A stretch of 7,674 nucleotides of DNA from Bacteroidales bacterium (GCA_030600625.1 JAUVLS010000059.1:1-7674), one strand, 5' to 3'; positions 1 to 6,434 are shown, numbered from the stretch's first letter. Numbers and translations: made by a program. The notes: generated from the letters alone by a model not told the origin.

Positions 1-41
1 ACTCCAAGAACAATAAACAAATAGCGTAAATTCCTGTTCAT
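1..41 (-). CDS. N-terminal fragment of a protein with a hydrophobic leader
   Basis: Reading the minus strand from an ATG at 41 gives MNRNLRYLFIVLG and then runs off the window. A short polar, basic start followed by a hydrophobic run fits the beginning of a signal peptide or a first membrane segment. Only 13 codons are visible, so no family can be named. The upstream DNA (42-60) is AT-rich with no Shine-Dalgarno, as is usual in Bacteroidota, and a perfect dyad lies about 40 nt upstream (81-99). The call rests on composition and context alone and could be chance. Confidence 0.45.
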   Translation of the reverse strand, partial: MNRNLRYLFIVLG

Positions 42-80
42 TATTAAACTTTAATTAAAATTTCATATCTAATGCTTTGA

Positions 81-99
81 TCAGATTTACAAAATCTGA
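81..99. promoter_or_regulatory. Perfect dyad, candidate operator or leader hairpin
   Basis: TCAGATTT (81-88) and AAATCTGA (92-99) form an exact 8-bp inverted repeat around the spacer ACA. It lies 40 nt upstream of the start codon at 41 of the minus-strand fragment. That is where an operator or a leader-RNA hairpin would be expected. The symmetry is seen directly; any regulatory role is inferred from position. Confidence 0.35.
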
Positions 100-270
100 A
101 CTAAAATAAGTTTTTTTCAGCGATAATAAAATATTGTTGGACATATAAATTGGGGAATCTTTAACAGTTAGCAATAAACAGCGATCAATTATCAGATAAA
201 TTATTATTTTATGGCTATGTTATAAAAAGTTGTGGTTAAAGCAAGGGAGGTTTTAGTTTGAAATGAACAA

Positions 271-351
271 TGGAATAATGGAGTGTTGGAAAGGGATTCA
301 TACTTTCCAGTATTCCAGTTATCCCTGCCTGCGTCAGGCAGGCATCATTCC
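271..351. repeat. Composite inverted repeat with an embedded GC-rich palindrome
   Basis: The left arm (271-293, TGGAATAATGGAGTGTTGGA then AAG) is the imperfect reverse complement of a right arm that begins CTTTCCAGTATTCCAGTTAT at 303-322 and seems to resume with ATTCCA at 346-351. Between the two right-arm parts sits a GC-rich hairpin, CCTGCCTG (324-331), loop CGT, CAGGCAGG (335-342), with an exact 8-bp stem. The arrangement suggests the GC palindrome was inserted into an older ATTCCA-type repeat. Repeats of both styles are, to my knowledge, common between genes in Bacteroidota, but I could not search for other copies. Confidence 0.55.
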
Positions 352-531
352 AAATCAAAATATTGATAATTAGAGTGATAATTTATACAAAACTACAATA
401 TATTACATCAAAGTTTTTGTTATCGTTTTTTGATATTTGGTGCTAAAATTAAGATTTATGTTACAATCACATTTAGGAGAGTACGCTACACTTTTAACTA
501 CATAATTCTTTATATAGATATTTCTTCGTAT

Positions 532-566
532 TTTAGCTAAAAGCTAAATATAAACAGCCAATGGCT
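532..566. repeat. Two adjacent short palindromes
   Basis: TTTAGCT (532-538) and AGCTAAA (542-548) form a 7-bp inverted repeat around AAA. Seven bases later, AGCCA (556-560) and TGGCT (562-566) form a 5-bp one around a single A. They form the AT-rich left part of a run of palindromes that continues to 660. They may belong to one mobile or palindromic intergenic element, but the boundaries are not visible. Confidence 0.35.
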
Positions 567-573
567 AAGATAA

Positions 574-591
574 TCCCGATAGTTATCGGGA
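574..591. repeat. TCCCGATA / TATCGGGA palindrome
   Basis: TCCCGATA (574-581), spacer GT, TATCGGGA (584-591) is an exact 8-bp inverted repeat. As RNA it would fold with a seven-pair stem closed by a four-base loop. It is followed by GAGACACAT rather than a T-run, so it is not a convincing intrinsic terminator for plus-strand transcription. From memory, CCCGATA-type palindromes recur between genes in many Bacteroidota, so I read it as a dispersed intergenic repeat. Confidence 0.5.
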
Positions 592-603
592 GAGACACAT
601 CTA

Positions 604-660
604 CCTGTCGCCTGCCTGACCTGTCCGTCCGGCAGGCGGGCGGCAGTCAGGGCAGACAGG
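604..660. repeat. GC-rich imperfect inverted repeat
   Basis: This block is made of CCTGTC/GCCTGCCTG words on the left and GGCAGGCGGGC/GGGCAGACAGG words on the right, forming an imperfect inverted repeat with outer arms CCTGTC (604-609) and GACAGG (655-660). GC content is far above the surroundings. Three words occur in the same order in the block within ftsH (3720-3770): GCCTGCCTG (610-618), GCGGGC (636-641) and GGGCAGAC (650-657). It lies 60 nt upstream of the lipoprotein start. The shared words point to a dispersed repeat family, REP-like in style; no transposase is present. Confidence 0.6.
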
Positions 661-719
661 CAAGAATATAATTAAAGCTTAGTAACACAATATCAAAGTC
701 AGGCACAATTTACAAACAG

Positions 720-1214
720 ATGAAAAAATATATTTTTGTAGTTATAATTATAGGTCTGATTGGGTGTTCTACACAAAAAACTACTATTGAATACAAATCA
801 CTAAGCCAAAAAGAGTTTTTGGAAAATCCATTTGGTTTTAAAGAAAGTATAGAGAATTTTTCAAATCTTTCCAAACCTAAGTTTAATACGAAAAAACTAT
901 TACGAAAAAATAAACACTATCCCGAAAAAACAGATACCATCTATCAGCTTACTTATAAAAATTCGGAGTTTTTCTTTTATAAAACACATCGAGGAAAGGA
1001 GTTTTTACTTGCAGGTAAAGTTTTAAATAAACAAATAGAATTAAAGAATGGTATTCGGGTAGGAATAACTAAAGATGAATTCACCGGTAGATTCTCAGAT
1101 AATTTAAGATTTAAGTCAGACAGCCTGCAAATGATAGGCGAAGGAACAAAATACACCTTTATTTTCGACAAGGGAAAACTCTACAGAATTAATATTGATA
1201 ATTATTTTGATTAA
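720..1214 (+). CDS. Small lipoprotein of unknown function
   Basis: This 164-residue protein begins with two lysines, a hydrophobic stretch (about residues 4-15) and the lipobox LIGC. Cys16 would be the lipidated residue after signal peptidase II cleavage. The residues after it are STQK, without the acidic run linked to surface export in Bacteroidota, so a periplasm-facing lipoprotein is more likely. The C-terminal third contains GIRVGITKDEF, similar in style to 'G(I)xxGxTxxxF' helices of small Bacteroidota lipoproteins, followed by a beta-rich end (KYTFIFDKGKLYRI). I cannot name a family. The start is set by the signal peptide; no Shine-Dalgarno is seen. It has a terminator immediately downstream and appears to be transcribed alone. 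Confidence 0.85.
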   Translation: MKKYIFVVIIIGLIGCSTQKTTIEYKSLSQKEFLENPFGFKESIENFSNLSKPKFNTKKLLRKNKHYPEKTDTIYQLTYKNSEFFFYKTHRGKEFLLAGKVLNKQIELKNGIRVGITKDEFTGRFSDNLRFKSDSLQMIGEGTKYTFIFDKGKLYRINIDNYFD

Positions 1215-1222
1215 CAGTAAAT

Positions 1223-1253
1223 ACTCTATCAGGATATAAAATCCTAATAGAGT
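1223..1253 (+). terminator. Hairpin terminator after the lipoprotein gene
   Basis: ACTCTAT (1223-1229) pairs with ATAGAGT (1247-1253), and AGGAT (1231-1235) with ATCCT (1241-1245), around the loop ATAAA. One C/A mismatch separates the two stem segments. The hairpin starts 8 nt after the stop codon and is followed by TAAATATATTTTAT, a weak but T-rich tract. Position and structure support an intrinsic terminator for the plus-strand gene. Confidence 0.7.
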
Positions 1254-1306
1254 TAAATATATTTTATATGAATGTCCGATAATATGCCTGAGAATTCCTG
1301 CAAGGC

Positions 1307-1375
1307 CTGTCATTCCTGTAAAAGCAGAAATCTGCTAATCAACAAATAGATTCCGCATCAAGTGCGGAATGACAG
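1307..1375. repeat. CTGTCATTCC...GGAATGACAG intergenic repeat element
   Basis: The outer arms CTGTCATTCC (1307-1316) and GGAATGACAG (1366-1375) are an exact 10-bp inverted repeat. Inside are two more hairpins: GCAGA/TCTGC (1324-1335) and TTCCGCA/TGCGGAA (1351-1357 and 1363-1369), with loop TCAAG. The second competes with the outer stem. The style (CATTCCTG..AAAGCAG.., then ATTCCGCATCAAGTGCGGAATGAC) matches a widespread bacterial intergenic repeat that I recognise from memory. It lies between two convergent genes, where it may help stop transcription, especially from the minus strand. Confidence 0.65.
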
Positions 1376-1423
1376 AGTATTTATTAGCCTACATTGGTAT
1401 AAAAGAGGGTATTCAAAAAAATA

Positions 1424-2065
1424 TTATTTAAAATTTGGTTTAAATACCTGTTCTACAATTTGTCGCATTGCAGATCGTTTAGTATTAAAATCAAATCCTT
1501 TAGCTTTTTTCACAGACGTTACTTCACGAGTTGAGTAAAGCACATTATTTGTTTTAGGATCGACAAATGTTGCATTTACAATACATACACCAGCTCCTTC
1601 ATAACGAAGATAGAATTTTAAAATAAAATCTGCTTGTTTATCATCCGAAGCAATTTTCCAATACCCCCATGGTTCTATAACATTTTTTACATGAACAATT
1701 GCATTATCATCATGCGATTGCAAAAATACTTTTTTGCCTTTTCCTGCAATTGAATATAGAATTTCCGGAATCTTTTCTTTGTTAATATCTTCCATTTTAA
1801 TTTTAGTACCATTAAACTCTTCGTCCACAACTTCTAATCCAAATTTCTTTATTGTTCCATCTTCAAAAATTATTTCATCAATTTTAGTAACATCCATTGA
1901 ATATTTAGCATTATTTGGATCATTTGTCTTCTGATATTTTAATTTCCCCTCGCTTACTCCTATCACTTTTGCATTAATTTCATCGCCAAATACTGTTTTT
2001 ATAACATCTTGTCCTTTTAAACTAAAGGTTAGCATAATAAATAATAAAAAAATAAAGTTTCTCAT
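1424..2065 (-). CDS. Secreted protein of unknown function
   Basis: This 213-residue protein starts with a typical signal peptide: hydrophobic residues 3-16, then SLKGQD, with cleavage likely next to Gln19. Residues about 20-75 (DVIKT..GDEINAKVIGV...KYQKT....DEIIFEDGTIKKF) resemble a beta-rich unit common in Bacteroidota exported proteins, in which a 'GDEI.AKV' strand is followed by a 'I.FEDGT' strand. The C-terminal half (about 100-213) has a second region with WKIASDDKQADFILKF and DPKTNNVLYSTREV, similar in feel to periplasmic proteins that compute a difference or response term, but I do not recognise a named family. No lipobox cysteine is present. It lies 103 nt downstream of psd on the same strand, so it could be co-transcribed or have its own promoter. 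Confidence 0.8.
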   Translation of the reverse strand: MRNFIFLLFIMLTFSLKGQDVIKTVFGDEINAKVIGVSEGKLKYQKTNDPNNAKYSMDVTKIDEIIFEDGTIKKFGLEVVDEEFNGTKIKMEDINKEKIPEILYSIAGKGKKVFLQSHDDNAIVHVKNVIEPWGYWKIASDDKQADFILKFYLRYEGAGVCIVNATFVDPKTNNVLYSTREVTSVKKAKGFDFNTKRSAMRQIVEQVFKPNFK

Positions 2066-2168
2066 AGCTACATTATTTATGTTTTTAAATTAATTGTTTT
2101 AAGATTTTCAACAAAAAAACTCTGCGAGATCAATCCTTACAGTATTATACATATTCTGATAATAACTT

Positions 2169-2825
2169 TTACAATGTTGCGATAACTGTTTGGGTTCCTT
2201 TAGTTTTTTGACCTACCTGAACATTAATTTTTGCATCAAGCGGTAAAAAAACATCGACACGCGACCCGAAACGGATAAACCCCAATTCCGAATTTTGTTT
2301 TACTTCGATTCCTTCTTTGGCATAAGAAATAATACGTCGGGCGAGAATTCCGGCAATCTGTCGAACAAGAATTTGTCTTTTGTTTTTATCTTCTAATACA
2401 ACTGTAGTACGCTCATTTTCAGTTGAAGATTTTGGCAACCAGGCAACTAAAAATTTACCGGGATGATATTTGAAGTATTTTATAATTCCTGCGATTGGAA
2501 ACCAATTTATGTGAATATCCCAAACCGACATAAATATAGATACTTGTATTCGTTTATCTTCAAAAAACTCATCTTCAGTGATTTCTTCTATTACCATGAC
2601 AGTGCCATCGGCAGGAGCATAAATAGTATTATCGTCTGTAATTAGAGGTCTGTTTGGCCTACGGAAAAAACGAACAATAAACAGAAAAAATAAAAAGGAT
2701 ACTAAACCTAATATCCAGGTTACTATTAAATTGCTTGAAACAAAATAATACACCAATAAATTTATAGCCACTAACACAATAAAAAACAGAGCAACTATTG
2801 GTCGTCCTTCTTTATGTATAGTCAT
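2169..2825 (-). CDS. psd: Phosphatidylserine decarboxylase (pyruvoyl enzyme)
   Basis: It converts phosphatidylserine to phosphatidylethanolamine at the inner membrane. The 218-residue protein has two hydrophobic segments (about 10-29 and 32-51), then the decarboxylase domain. Visible family landmarks are APADG (Asp73), FMSVWDIHINW (99-109 region, His105), PKSSTENERTTVV (131-143) and FGSRVD (186-191). Self-cleavage is expected between Gly187 and Ser188, Ser188 becoming the pyruvoyl group; Asp73 and His105 are the likely partners by comparison with known enzymes. The short length fits the compact type seen in Bacteroidota rather than the roughly 320-residue E. coli enzyme. It is last in the rsfS-ftsH-cdsA-psd run, 18 nt after cdsA. 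No phosphatidylserine synthase gene is in view. No strong terminator is visible after it. Confidence 0.95.
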   Translation of the reverse strand: MTIHKEGRPIVALFFIVLVAINLLVYYFVSSNLIVTWILGLVSFLFFLFIVRFFRRPNRPLITDDNTIYAPADGTVMVIEEITEDEFFEDKRIQVSIFMSVWDIHINWFPIAGIIKYFKYHPGKFLVAWLPKSSTENERTTVVLEDKNKRQILVRQIAGILARRIISYAKEGIEVKQNSELGFIRFGSRVDVFLPLDAKINVQVGQKTKGTQTVIATL

Positions 2826-2843
2826 TTTAAAAAATATTAAAGT

Positions 2844-3656
2844 TTACTGTATGAACTGCAAATATACATAAAATAGCGGCAAGGTGAACAACACTGCATC
2901 AAATCTATCTAAAACACCTCCATGTCCCGGCAAGATATTTCCGGAATCTTTTTCATCAATATTTCTTTTGAAAGATGATTCGACTAAATCGCCATAAGTG
3001 CCAAAAACTGAAATTATTACTGATAATACAGCCCAATGGAGAAAGCTCAATTCAGTATAAAATATTGATATTACATAAGCTACACCTAAACTGGACAATG
3101 TTCCACCAATAAATCCTTCCCAAGATTTTTTAGGAGAAATTCTTTCGAACAAACGATGTTTACCGAATGATACTCCAAAAACATAAGCTAAAGTATCAAA
3201 GGCCCAGGTTAAAAAGAAAAAGCCAAGTAATAAATGTGAATTGTAATTTATTTCATCTGAAAATACGATGTAAATTGCAAAAGAAAATGGTATTGCGATA
3301 TACAAAACACCTAATAAAGTAAATCCTATATTTAAAAAAACATATTCTGATTTACGATAGAGTTCAATTATAAAAACACTTATTACTATCGGAATTATTG
3401 CTAAGAATACCTGAGCACTTATAAAATCATTTACAAAAAAATAATTGGCAGCAAAAACTGTTGTGCCAATTACTATTCCGTAAACTTTTAAAGGATTAAA
3501 CTTTTTCTTTTCGGCTAGTGTATAAAACTCATACATTGCACCAATTATTATCAATTCGAATAATATAAAAAAGCTTATTTTCCCAAATGTTATTGCACCA
3601 ATAACAGCTAATAAAATTATTATCCCGGTTATGGTGCGTTGAACTAAATTACTCAA
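2844..3656 (-). CDS. cdsA: Phosphatidate cytidylyltransferase (CDP-diacylglycerol synthase)
   Basis: It makes CDP-diacylglycerol from phosphatidate and CTP, the branch point for phosphatidylserine/ethanolamine and phosphatidylglycerol. The 270-residue protein is almost entirely membrane-embedded, with about eight hydrophobic segments. The family signature lies near the C-terminus: SSFKR (227-231), KDSG (236-239), then PGHGGVLDRFD (243-253), matching the S-x-[LIVMF]-K-R-x4-K-D pattern throughout. Upstream, FDTLAYVFGVSFGKHRLF (153-170) and SPKKSWEG (174-181) are also typical. Metal-binding aspartates are expected at 224, 250 and 253. It lies 21 nt after ftsH and 18 nt before psd, so it is almost surely co-transcribed with both. 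Length is normal for the family. Confidence 0.96.
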   Translation of the reverse strand: MSNLVQRTITGIIILLAVIGAITFGKISFFILFELIIIGAMYEFYTLAEKKKFNPLKVYGIVIGTTVFAANYFFVNDFISAQVFLAIIPIVISVFIIELYRKSEYVFLNIGFTLLGVLYIAIPFSFAIYIVFSDEINYNSHLLLGFFFLTWAFDTLAYVFGVSFGKHRLFERISPKKSWEGFIGGTLSSLGVAYVISIFYTELSFLHWAVLSVIISVFGTYGDLVESSFKRNIDEKDSGNILPGHGGVLDRFDAVLFTLPLFYVYLQFIQ

Positions 3657-3677
3657 TTCTATAAATTTTATTCAATT

Positions 3678-5774
3678 CTACTTACCCTCTTTCTTTACAG
3701 GCTTTTTAGCCTTTTTCTCCCCGCCTGTGGAGCCTGCCTTGCCTGCCTGTTCGGCAGACAAGCGGGCAGACTTATTATTTTTCTTTTTTTCTTCAAGCTC
3801 CTTTTTTACTTCGGCTTCTTTTTCATGTTGAGTTTTCCAAGGACGTTTACCAAAAATCTTTTCAAGGTCTTCAGCAAAAATAACTTCTTTTTCCAAAAGA
3901 ATTTCTGCTAACTGGGTTAATCCGCTTTTGTATTTTTTTAAGATTTCAAAAGAACGTTTATATGCTTCCTCAATCAAATCCTTAACCTCTTTATCAATAA
4001 GTTCAGCTGTTTTTTCACTATAAGGCTTTGTAAATGCCATATCAGTTTGACCTGAAGAATCGTAAAAACTCACATGTCCCACTTTATTGCTCATTCCAAA
4101 ATACGCAATCATAGCATAAGCCTGCTTGGTTATTTTTTCCAGGTCATTCATTGCACCGGTTGATATTTTCCCAAATATCAACTCTTCTGAAACTCTTCCG
4201 CCAAGGGCAGCACACATTTCATCCAATAACTGATCACGTGTTGTAATTTGTCTTTCTTCGGGTAAATACCAGGCAGCACCCAATGAACGTCCGCGAGGGA
4301 TGATAGTTACTTTTACAAGAGGATGAGCATGCTCTAACAGCCAACTTACAGTGGCATGACCTGCTTCGTGAAATGCAATGGTTCGTTTTTCTTCTTTAGT
4401 AATAATTTTGGTTTTGCGCTCCATGCCACCAACTATCCTGTCAACTGCATCAAGAAAATCCTGGCGCTCAACAGTCTTCTTTTCCTTACGGGCTGCTATT
4501 AATGCCGATTCGTTACAAACATTAGCAATATCAGCACCAGAAAATCCCGGTGTTTGTTTTGCGAGAAATTCAATATCAAGGTTTGTTTTTATTTTAATCG
4601 GTTTTAAATGTACCTTGAAAATATCTCTTCGTTCGTTAATATCCGGTAACTCAAGATGTATTTGACGGTCAAAGCGGCCTGCTCTCATTAAAGCTTTATC
4701 AAGAATATCAGCACGGTTGGTAGCAGCCATAATAATTACACCAACATTATTACTAAAACCATCCATTTCGGTTAATAACTGGTTTAATGTATTTTCACGT
4801 TCATCGTTAGCTCCAAAATTTGGATTTCTTCCACGAGCACGACCAATTGCATCAATCTCATCAATAAAAATGATACATGGAGCTTTTTCTTTTGCTTGCT
4901 TAAATAAATCGCGAACACGCGAAGCCCCAACTCCAACAAACATTTCAACAAAATCGGAACCCGACATTGAAAAGAAAGGAACATTAGCTTCGCCGGCAAC
5001 AGCTTTTGCCATTAATGTTTTCCCCGTTCCGGGAGGGCCAACCAGTAGAACTCCTTTAGGAATTTTACCTCCAAGATCAGTGTATTTTTTTGGTGTTTTT
5101 AAAAAATCAACTATTTCGCGAACTTCAACTTTGGCCTCTTCTAAACCCGCTACATCCTTAAAGTCAACTTTGATATCGCTTTCTTTATCGAAAAGTTGAG
5201 CTTTTGATTTACCAACGCTAAATATATTACCTCCACCAGCACCACCAGCACCTTTTGACATCCTTCTAAATATAAAAAGCCATATAGCCAAAATAATAAA
5301 AATTGGGAGTAACCATCCAATAATATCACGCATATAATTAGGTTGCGATTTATAACTAATTTCTATATACTCCCCTCTTAAATAATCTTCCTGAGCTTCA
5401 CTTATCCATCGTTCAAAATATTCCATTGAACCAATGGTAAAGAAAAAATGCGGTCCTTCTTCAGCAGTACGAGCAAACTTCTTTTCGAGTAAGTCCTTAT
5501 ACCTTGCATCGGTTAATCGATCTTTTTTAATATAAATATTCGCTCTTTCTTTGTTAACAACTACTATTTTTGCAACATCTCCATTTTTAAGCATATTACG
5601 CTCAAACTCCTGCATTGAAATTTCAGTTGGTTTTGGCTTAAAACTTAAAAGTTGCAATCCAATAAAGACTACCGCTATTAATCCATAAATCCAGTAAACA
5701 TTAAATTTTGGCTTTGGCTTATCTGAACTTGGCCTATTAGTTTGTTTCTTGCTATTTTTTTTATTATCAACCAT
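3678..5774 (-). CDS. ftsH: ATP-dependent zinc metalloprotease FtsH
   Basis: This is the membrane-anchored AAA+ protease that extracts and degrades misassembled membrane proteins and short-lived regulators. Of 698 residues, a basic cytosolic start precedes TM1 (about 28-44). A periplasmic domain follows, then TM2 (about 151-170) and a glycine-rich linker (174-183). The AAA module has Walker A GPPGTGKT (246-253), pore loop MFVG (278-281), Walker B IIFIDE (301-306) and the second-region-of-homology arginines in RAGRFDR (364-370). The protease domain has HEAGH (469-473) with Asp544 as the likely third zinc ligand. All key residues are intact. The C-terminal tail (about 650-698) is charged and low-complexity; residues 669-685 are encoded by a GC-rich repeat. 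The start lies 2 nt after the rsfS stop, which suggests translational coupling. Confidence 0.98.
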   Translation of the reverse strand: MVDNKKNSKKQTNRPSSDKPKPKFNVYWIYGLIAVVFIGLQLLSFKPKPTEISMQEFERNMLKNGDVAKIVVVNKERANIYIKKDRLTDARYKDLLEKKFARTAEEGPHFFFTIGSMEYFERWISEAQEDYLRGEYIEISYKSQPNYMRDIIGWLLPIFIILAIWLFIFRRMSKGAGGAGGGNIFSVGKSKAQLFDKESDIKVDFKDVAGLEEAKVEVREIVDFLKTPKKYTDLGGKIPKGVLLVGPPGTGKTLMAKAVAGEANVPFFSMSGSDFVEMFVGVGASRVRDLFKQAKEKAPCIIFIDEIDAIGRARGRNPNFGANDERENTLNQLLTEMDGFSNNVGVIIMAATNRADILDKALMRAGRFDRQIHLELPDINERRDIFKVHLKPIKIKTNLDIEFLAKQTPGFSGADIANVCNESALIAARKEKKTVERQDFLDAVDRIVGGMERKTKIITKEEKRTIAFHEAGHATVSWLLEHAHPLVKVTIIPRGRSLGAAWYLPEERQITTRDQLLDEMCAALGGRVSEELIFGKISTGAMNDLEKITKQAYAMIAYFGMSNKVGHVSFYDSSGQTDMAFTKPYSEKTAELIDKEVKDLIEEAYKRSFEILKKYKSGLTQLAEILLEKEVIFAEDLEKIFGKRPWKTQHEKEAEVKKELEEKKKNNKSARLSAEQAGKAGSTGGEKKAKKPVKKEGK
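3720..3770. repeat. GC-rich palindromic repeat inside the ftsH tail
   Basis: This block is much richer in GC than the surrounding gene and contains an imperfect hairpin: CTTG (3738-3741) with CAAG (3759-3762), and CTGCC (3743-3747) with GGCAG (3753-3757), around a 5-nt loop. It shares GCCTGCCTG, GCGGGC and GGGCAGAC, in that order, with the intergenic block at 604-660. It encodes FtsH residues 669-685 (rich in Ser, Ala and Gly) and keeps the frame, its 51 nt being a multiple of three. The surrounding tail is Lys/Glu-rich. I infer insertion of a repeat copy into a tolerant, disordered region; exact ends are uncertain. Confidence 0.6.
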
Positions 5775-5776
5775 TA

Positions 5777-6175
5777 TTAAAATTCTCCATTATTTTTGGT
5801 GTCATCATACCGGGTGAGTTTTGTATCAGCCCACAGTTCTTCTAACTTATATAAGTCTCTGTATTCTTTTTGGAATATATGAACTACAACATCGCTATAA
5901 TCAAGCAATACCCATGTTGCATTGTTCAGACCTTCTTTATGCCAAACTTTTTCGCCTGTTACTTCTCGGACTGTTTCTATAACTGAATCTGTCAAAGCAT
6001 CAACCTGAGTGTTTGAATCACCATGACAAATTATAAAATATTTACAAATTGAATTTTCTATTTCTGTTAAATCTAAACTTACAGGATCCTTCCCCTTTTT
6101 CTTTAATATCCCTTCAATCGCTGCGCTAACTATTTCTTTTGTATTTAATTTAAGCTTGTTTTTTTGTTTAACCAT
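5777..6175 (-). CDS. rsfS: Ribosomal silencing factor RsfS
   Basis: RsfS (YbeB/Iojap family) binds ribosomal protein uL14 and blocks joining of the subunits, lowering translation during starvation. The 132-residue protein covers the full family domain: residues 35-53 (LDLTEIENSICKYFIICHG, then DSNTQVDA) and the C-terminal signature KEGLNNATWVLLDYSDVVVH followed by IFQKEYRDLYKLEELW (80-115). The Asn/Thr substitutions within these blocks are conservative. It is the first gene of the operon with ftsH, cdsA and psd, 2 nt before ftsH. A -7-like box and an overlapping dyad lie just upstream. A start at 6175 gives a basic leader (MVKQKNKLKLNTKE); a Met further in is not available before the domain. 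Confidence 0.95.
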   Translation of the reverse strand: MVKQKNKLKLNTKEIVSAAIEGILKKKGKDPVSLDLTEIENSICKYFIICHGDSNTQVDALTDSVIETVREVTGEKVWHKEGLNNATWVLLDYSDVVVHIFQKEYRDLYKLEELWADTKLTRYDDTKNNGEF

Positions 6176-6192
6176 TCAATCAATTTTTTTGG

Positions 6193-6225
6193 CAAAGGTA
6201 ATGAAATTACCATTTATTTTTAAAA
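6193..6225 (-). promoter_or_regulatory. Putative rsfS operon promoter with overlapping dyad
   Basis: On the minus strand TACCTTTG (6200 down to 6193) matches the Bacteroidota -7 consensus TAnnTTTG exactly. A TTTT (6225-6222) lies 21 nt upstream, in place of the -33 TTTG/TTG, so that element is weak. The leader to the ATG at 6175 would be only about 10-15 nt. A perfect dyad, GGTAAT-GAA-ATTACC on the plus strand (6197-6211), overlaps the -7 box. This is a natural place for a repressor to bind. Promoter identity is inferred from sequence only. Confidence 0.5.
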
Positions 6226-6333
6226 CTCTGTTTATCTTCCTATTATTGTTTTCAAATTTTGTGTCTGAAAGTCTTCACTAGTCAAAAATCATTCCTTTTA
6301 AACAGTTATAAGTAATGATTTGTTTAGACGGTA

Positions 6334-6404
6334 AAATTGTCATTTTTTTAGGATTTATTAAACCATTTTTAAAGAAATTGTCATGATTTTTTAACTTTTG
6401 TCAT
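6334..6404 (+). promoter_or_regulatory. Three TTGTCAT direct repeats upstream of birA
   Basis: TTGTCAT occurs at 6337-6343, 6378-6384 and 6398-6404; the first two share the longer AAATTGTCAT. Start-to-start distances are 41 and 20 bp, close to four and two helical turns, so all three would face the same side of the DNA. The last copy ends 30 nt before the birA start codon and overlaps TAACTTTTG, a one-base-off -7 box. The repeats are seen; a role as activator or repressor sites is inference, and the DNA is AT-rich enough that chance is possible. Confidence 0.35.
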
Positions 6405-6434
6405 ATTTCAAGATAACTTTACCAAAAAATTGAA

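Larger units (their letters stand above)
42..719. other. Gene-free, repeat-rich intergenic region
   Basis: No open frame of credible length or composition is present on either strand; the longest ATG-started frame I looked at (458-505) has 15 sense codons. The DNA is strongly AT-rich except for two GC-rich islands, at about 323-343 and 604-660, both built from GCCTGCC-type words. At least six inverted repeats occur, and the main ones are listed separately. It separates the divergent gene starts at 41 (-) and 720 (+), so promoters for both should lie here. I found no exact TAnnTTTG -7 box close to either start. Confidence 0.7.

Noticed and set aside
458..505. Short ATG-started frame in the first intergenic region
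   Set aside because: It has only 15 sense codons, with no ribosome-binding site, hydrophobic leader or conserved feature.
601..661. Possible CRISPR-like repeated units
   Set aside because: The repeated GCCTGCC words are short, unevenly spaced and palindromic, with no regular spacers. They fit a REP-like element.
977..1313. Minus-strand frames of about 65 codons opposite and beyond the lipoprotein gene
   Set aside because: Both overlap the lipoprotein gene or its terminator and have no plausible composition. The lipobox-bearing plus-strand frame explains the region.
1734..1934. A 66-codon plus-strand frame opposite the secreted-protein gene, and a similar one at 2463-2645 opposite psd
   Set aside because: Both are antisense to genes with better support (signal peptide, catalytic motifs), and their translations show no family features.
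2113..2128. Possible terminator for the psd end (CTC-GCA-GAG followed by T7 on the minus strand)
   Set aside because: The stem is only 3 bp. The T-run is suggestive, but the hairpin is too weak to call.
2502..2531. Unusual HINW motif in Psd as a sign of lost activity
   Set aside because: Some enzymes read HVNR, but as I recall Bacteroidales Psd proteins commonly carry an NW form, and the pyruvoyl site FGS and the Asp and His residues are intact.
4717..5199. A 160-codon open frame on the plus strand opposite ftsH
   Set aside because: It lies wholly opposite the conserved AAA domain of ftsH, has Ser/Pro-rich, low-information translation, and no recognisable domain or start context. The same holds for 4378-4665 and, on the minus strand, 4784-4999.
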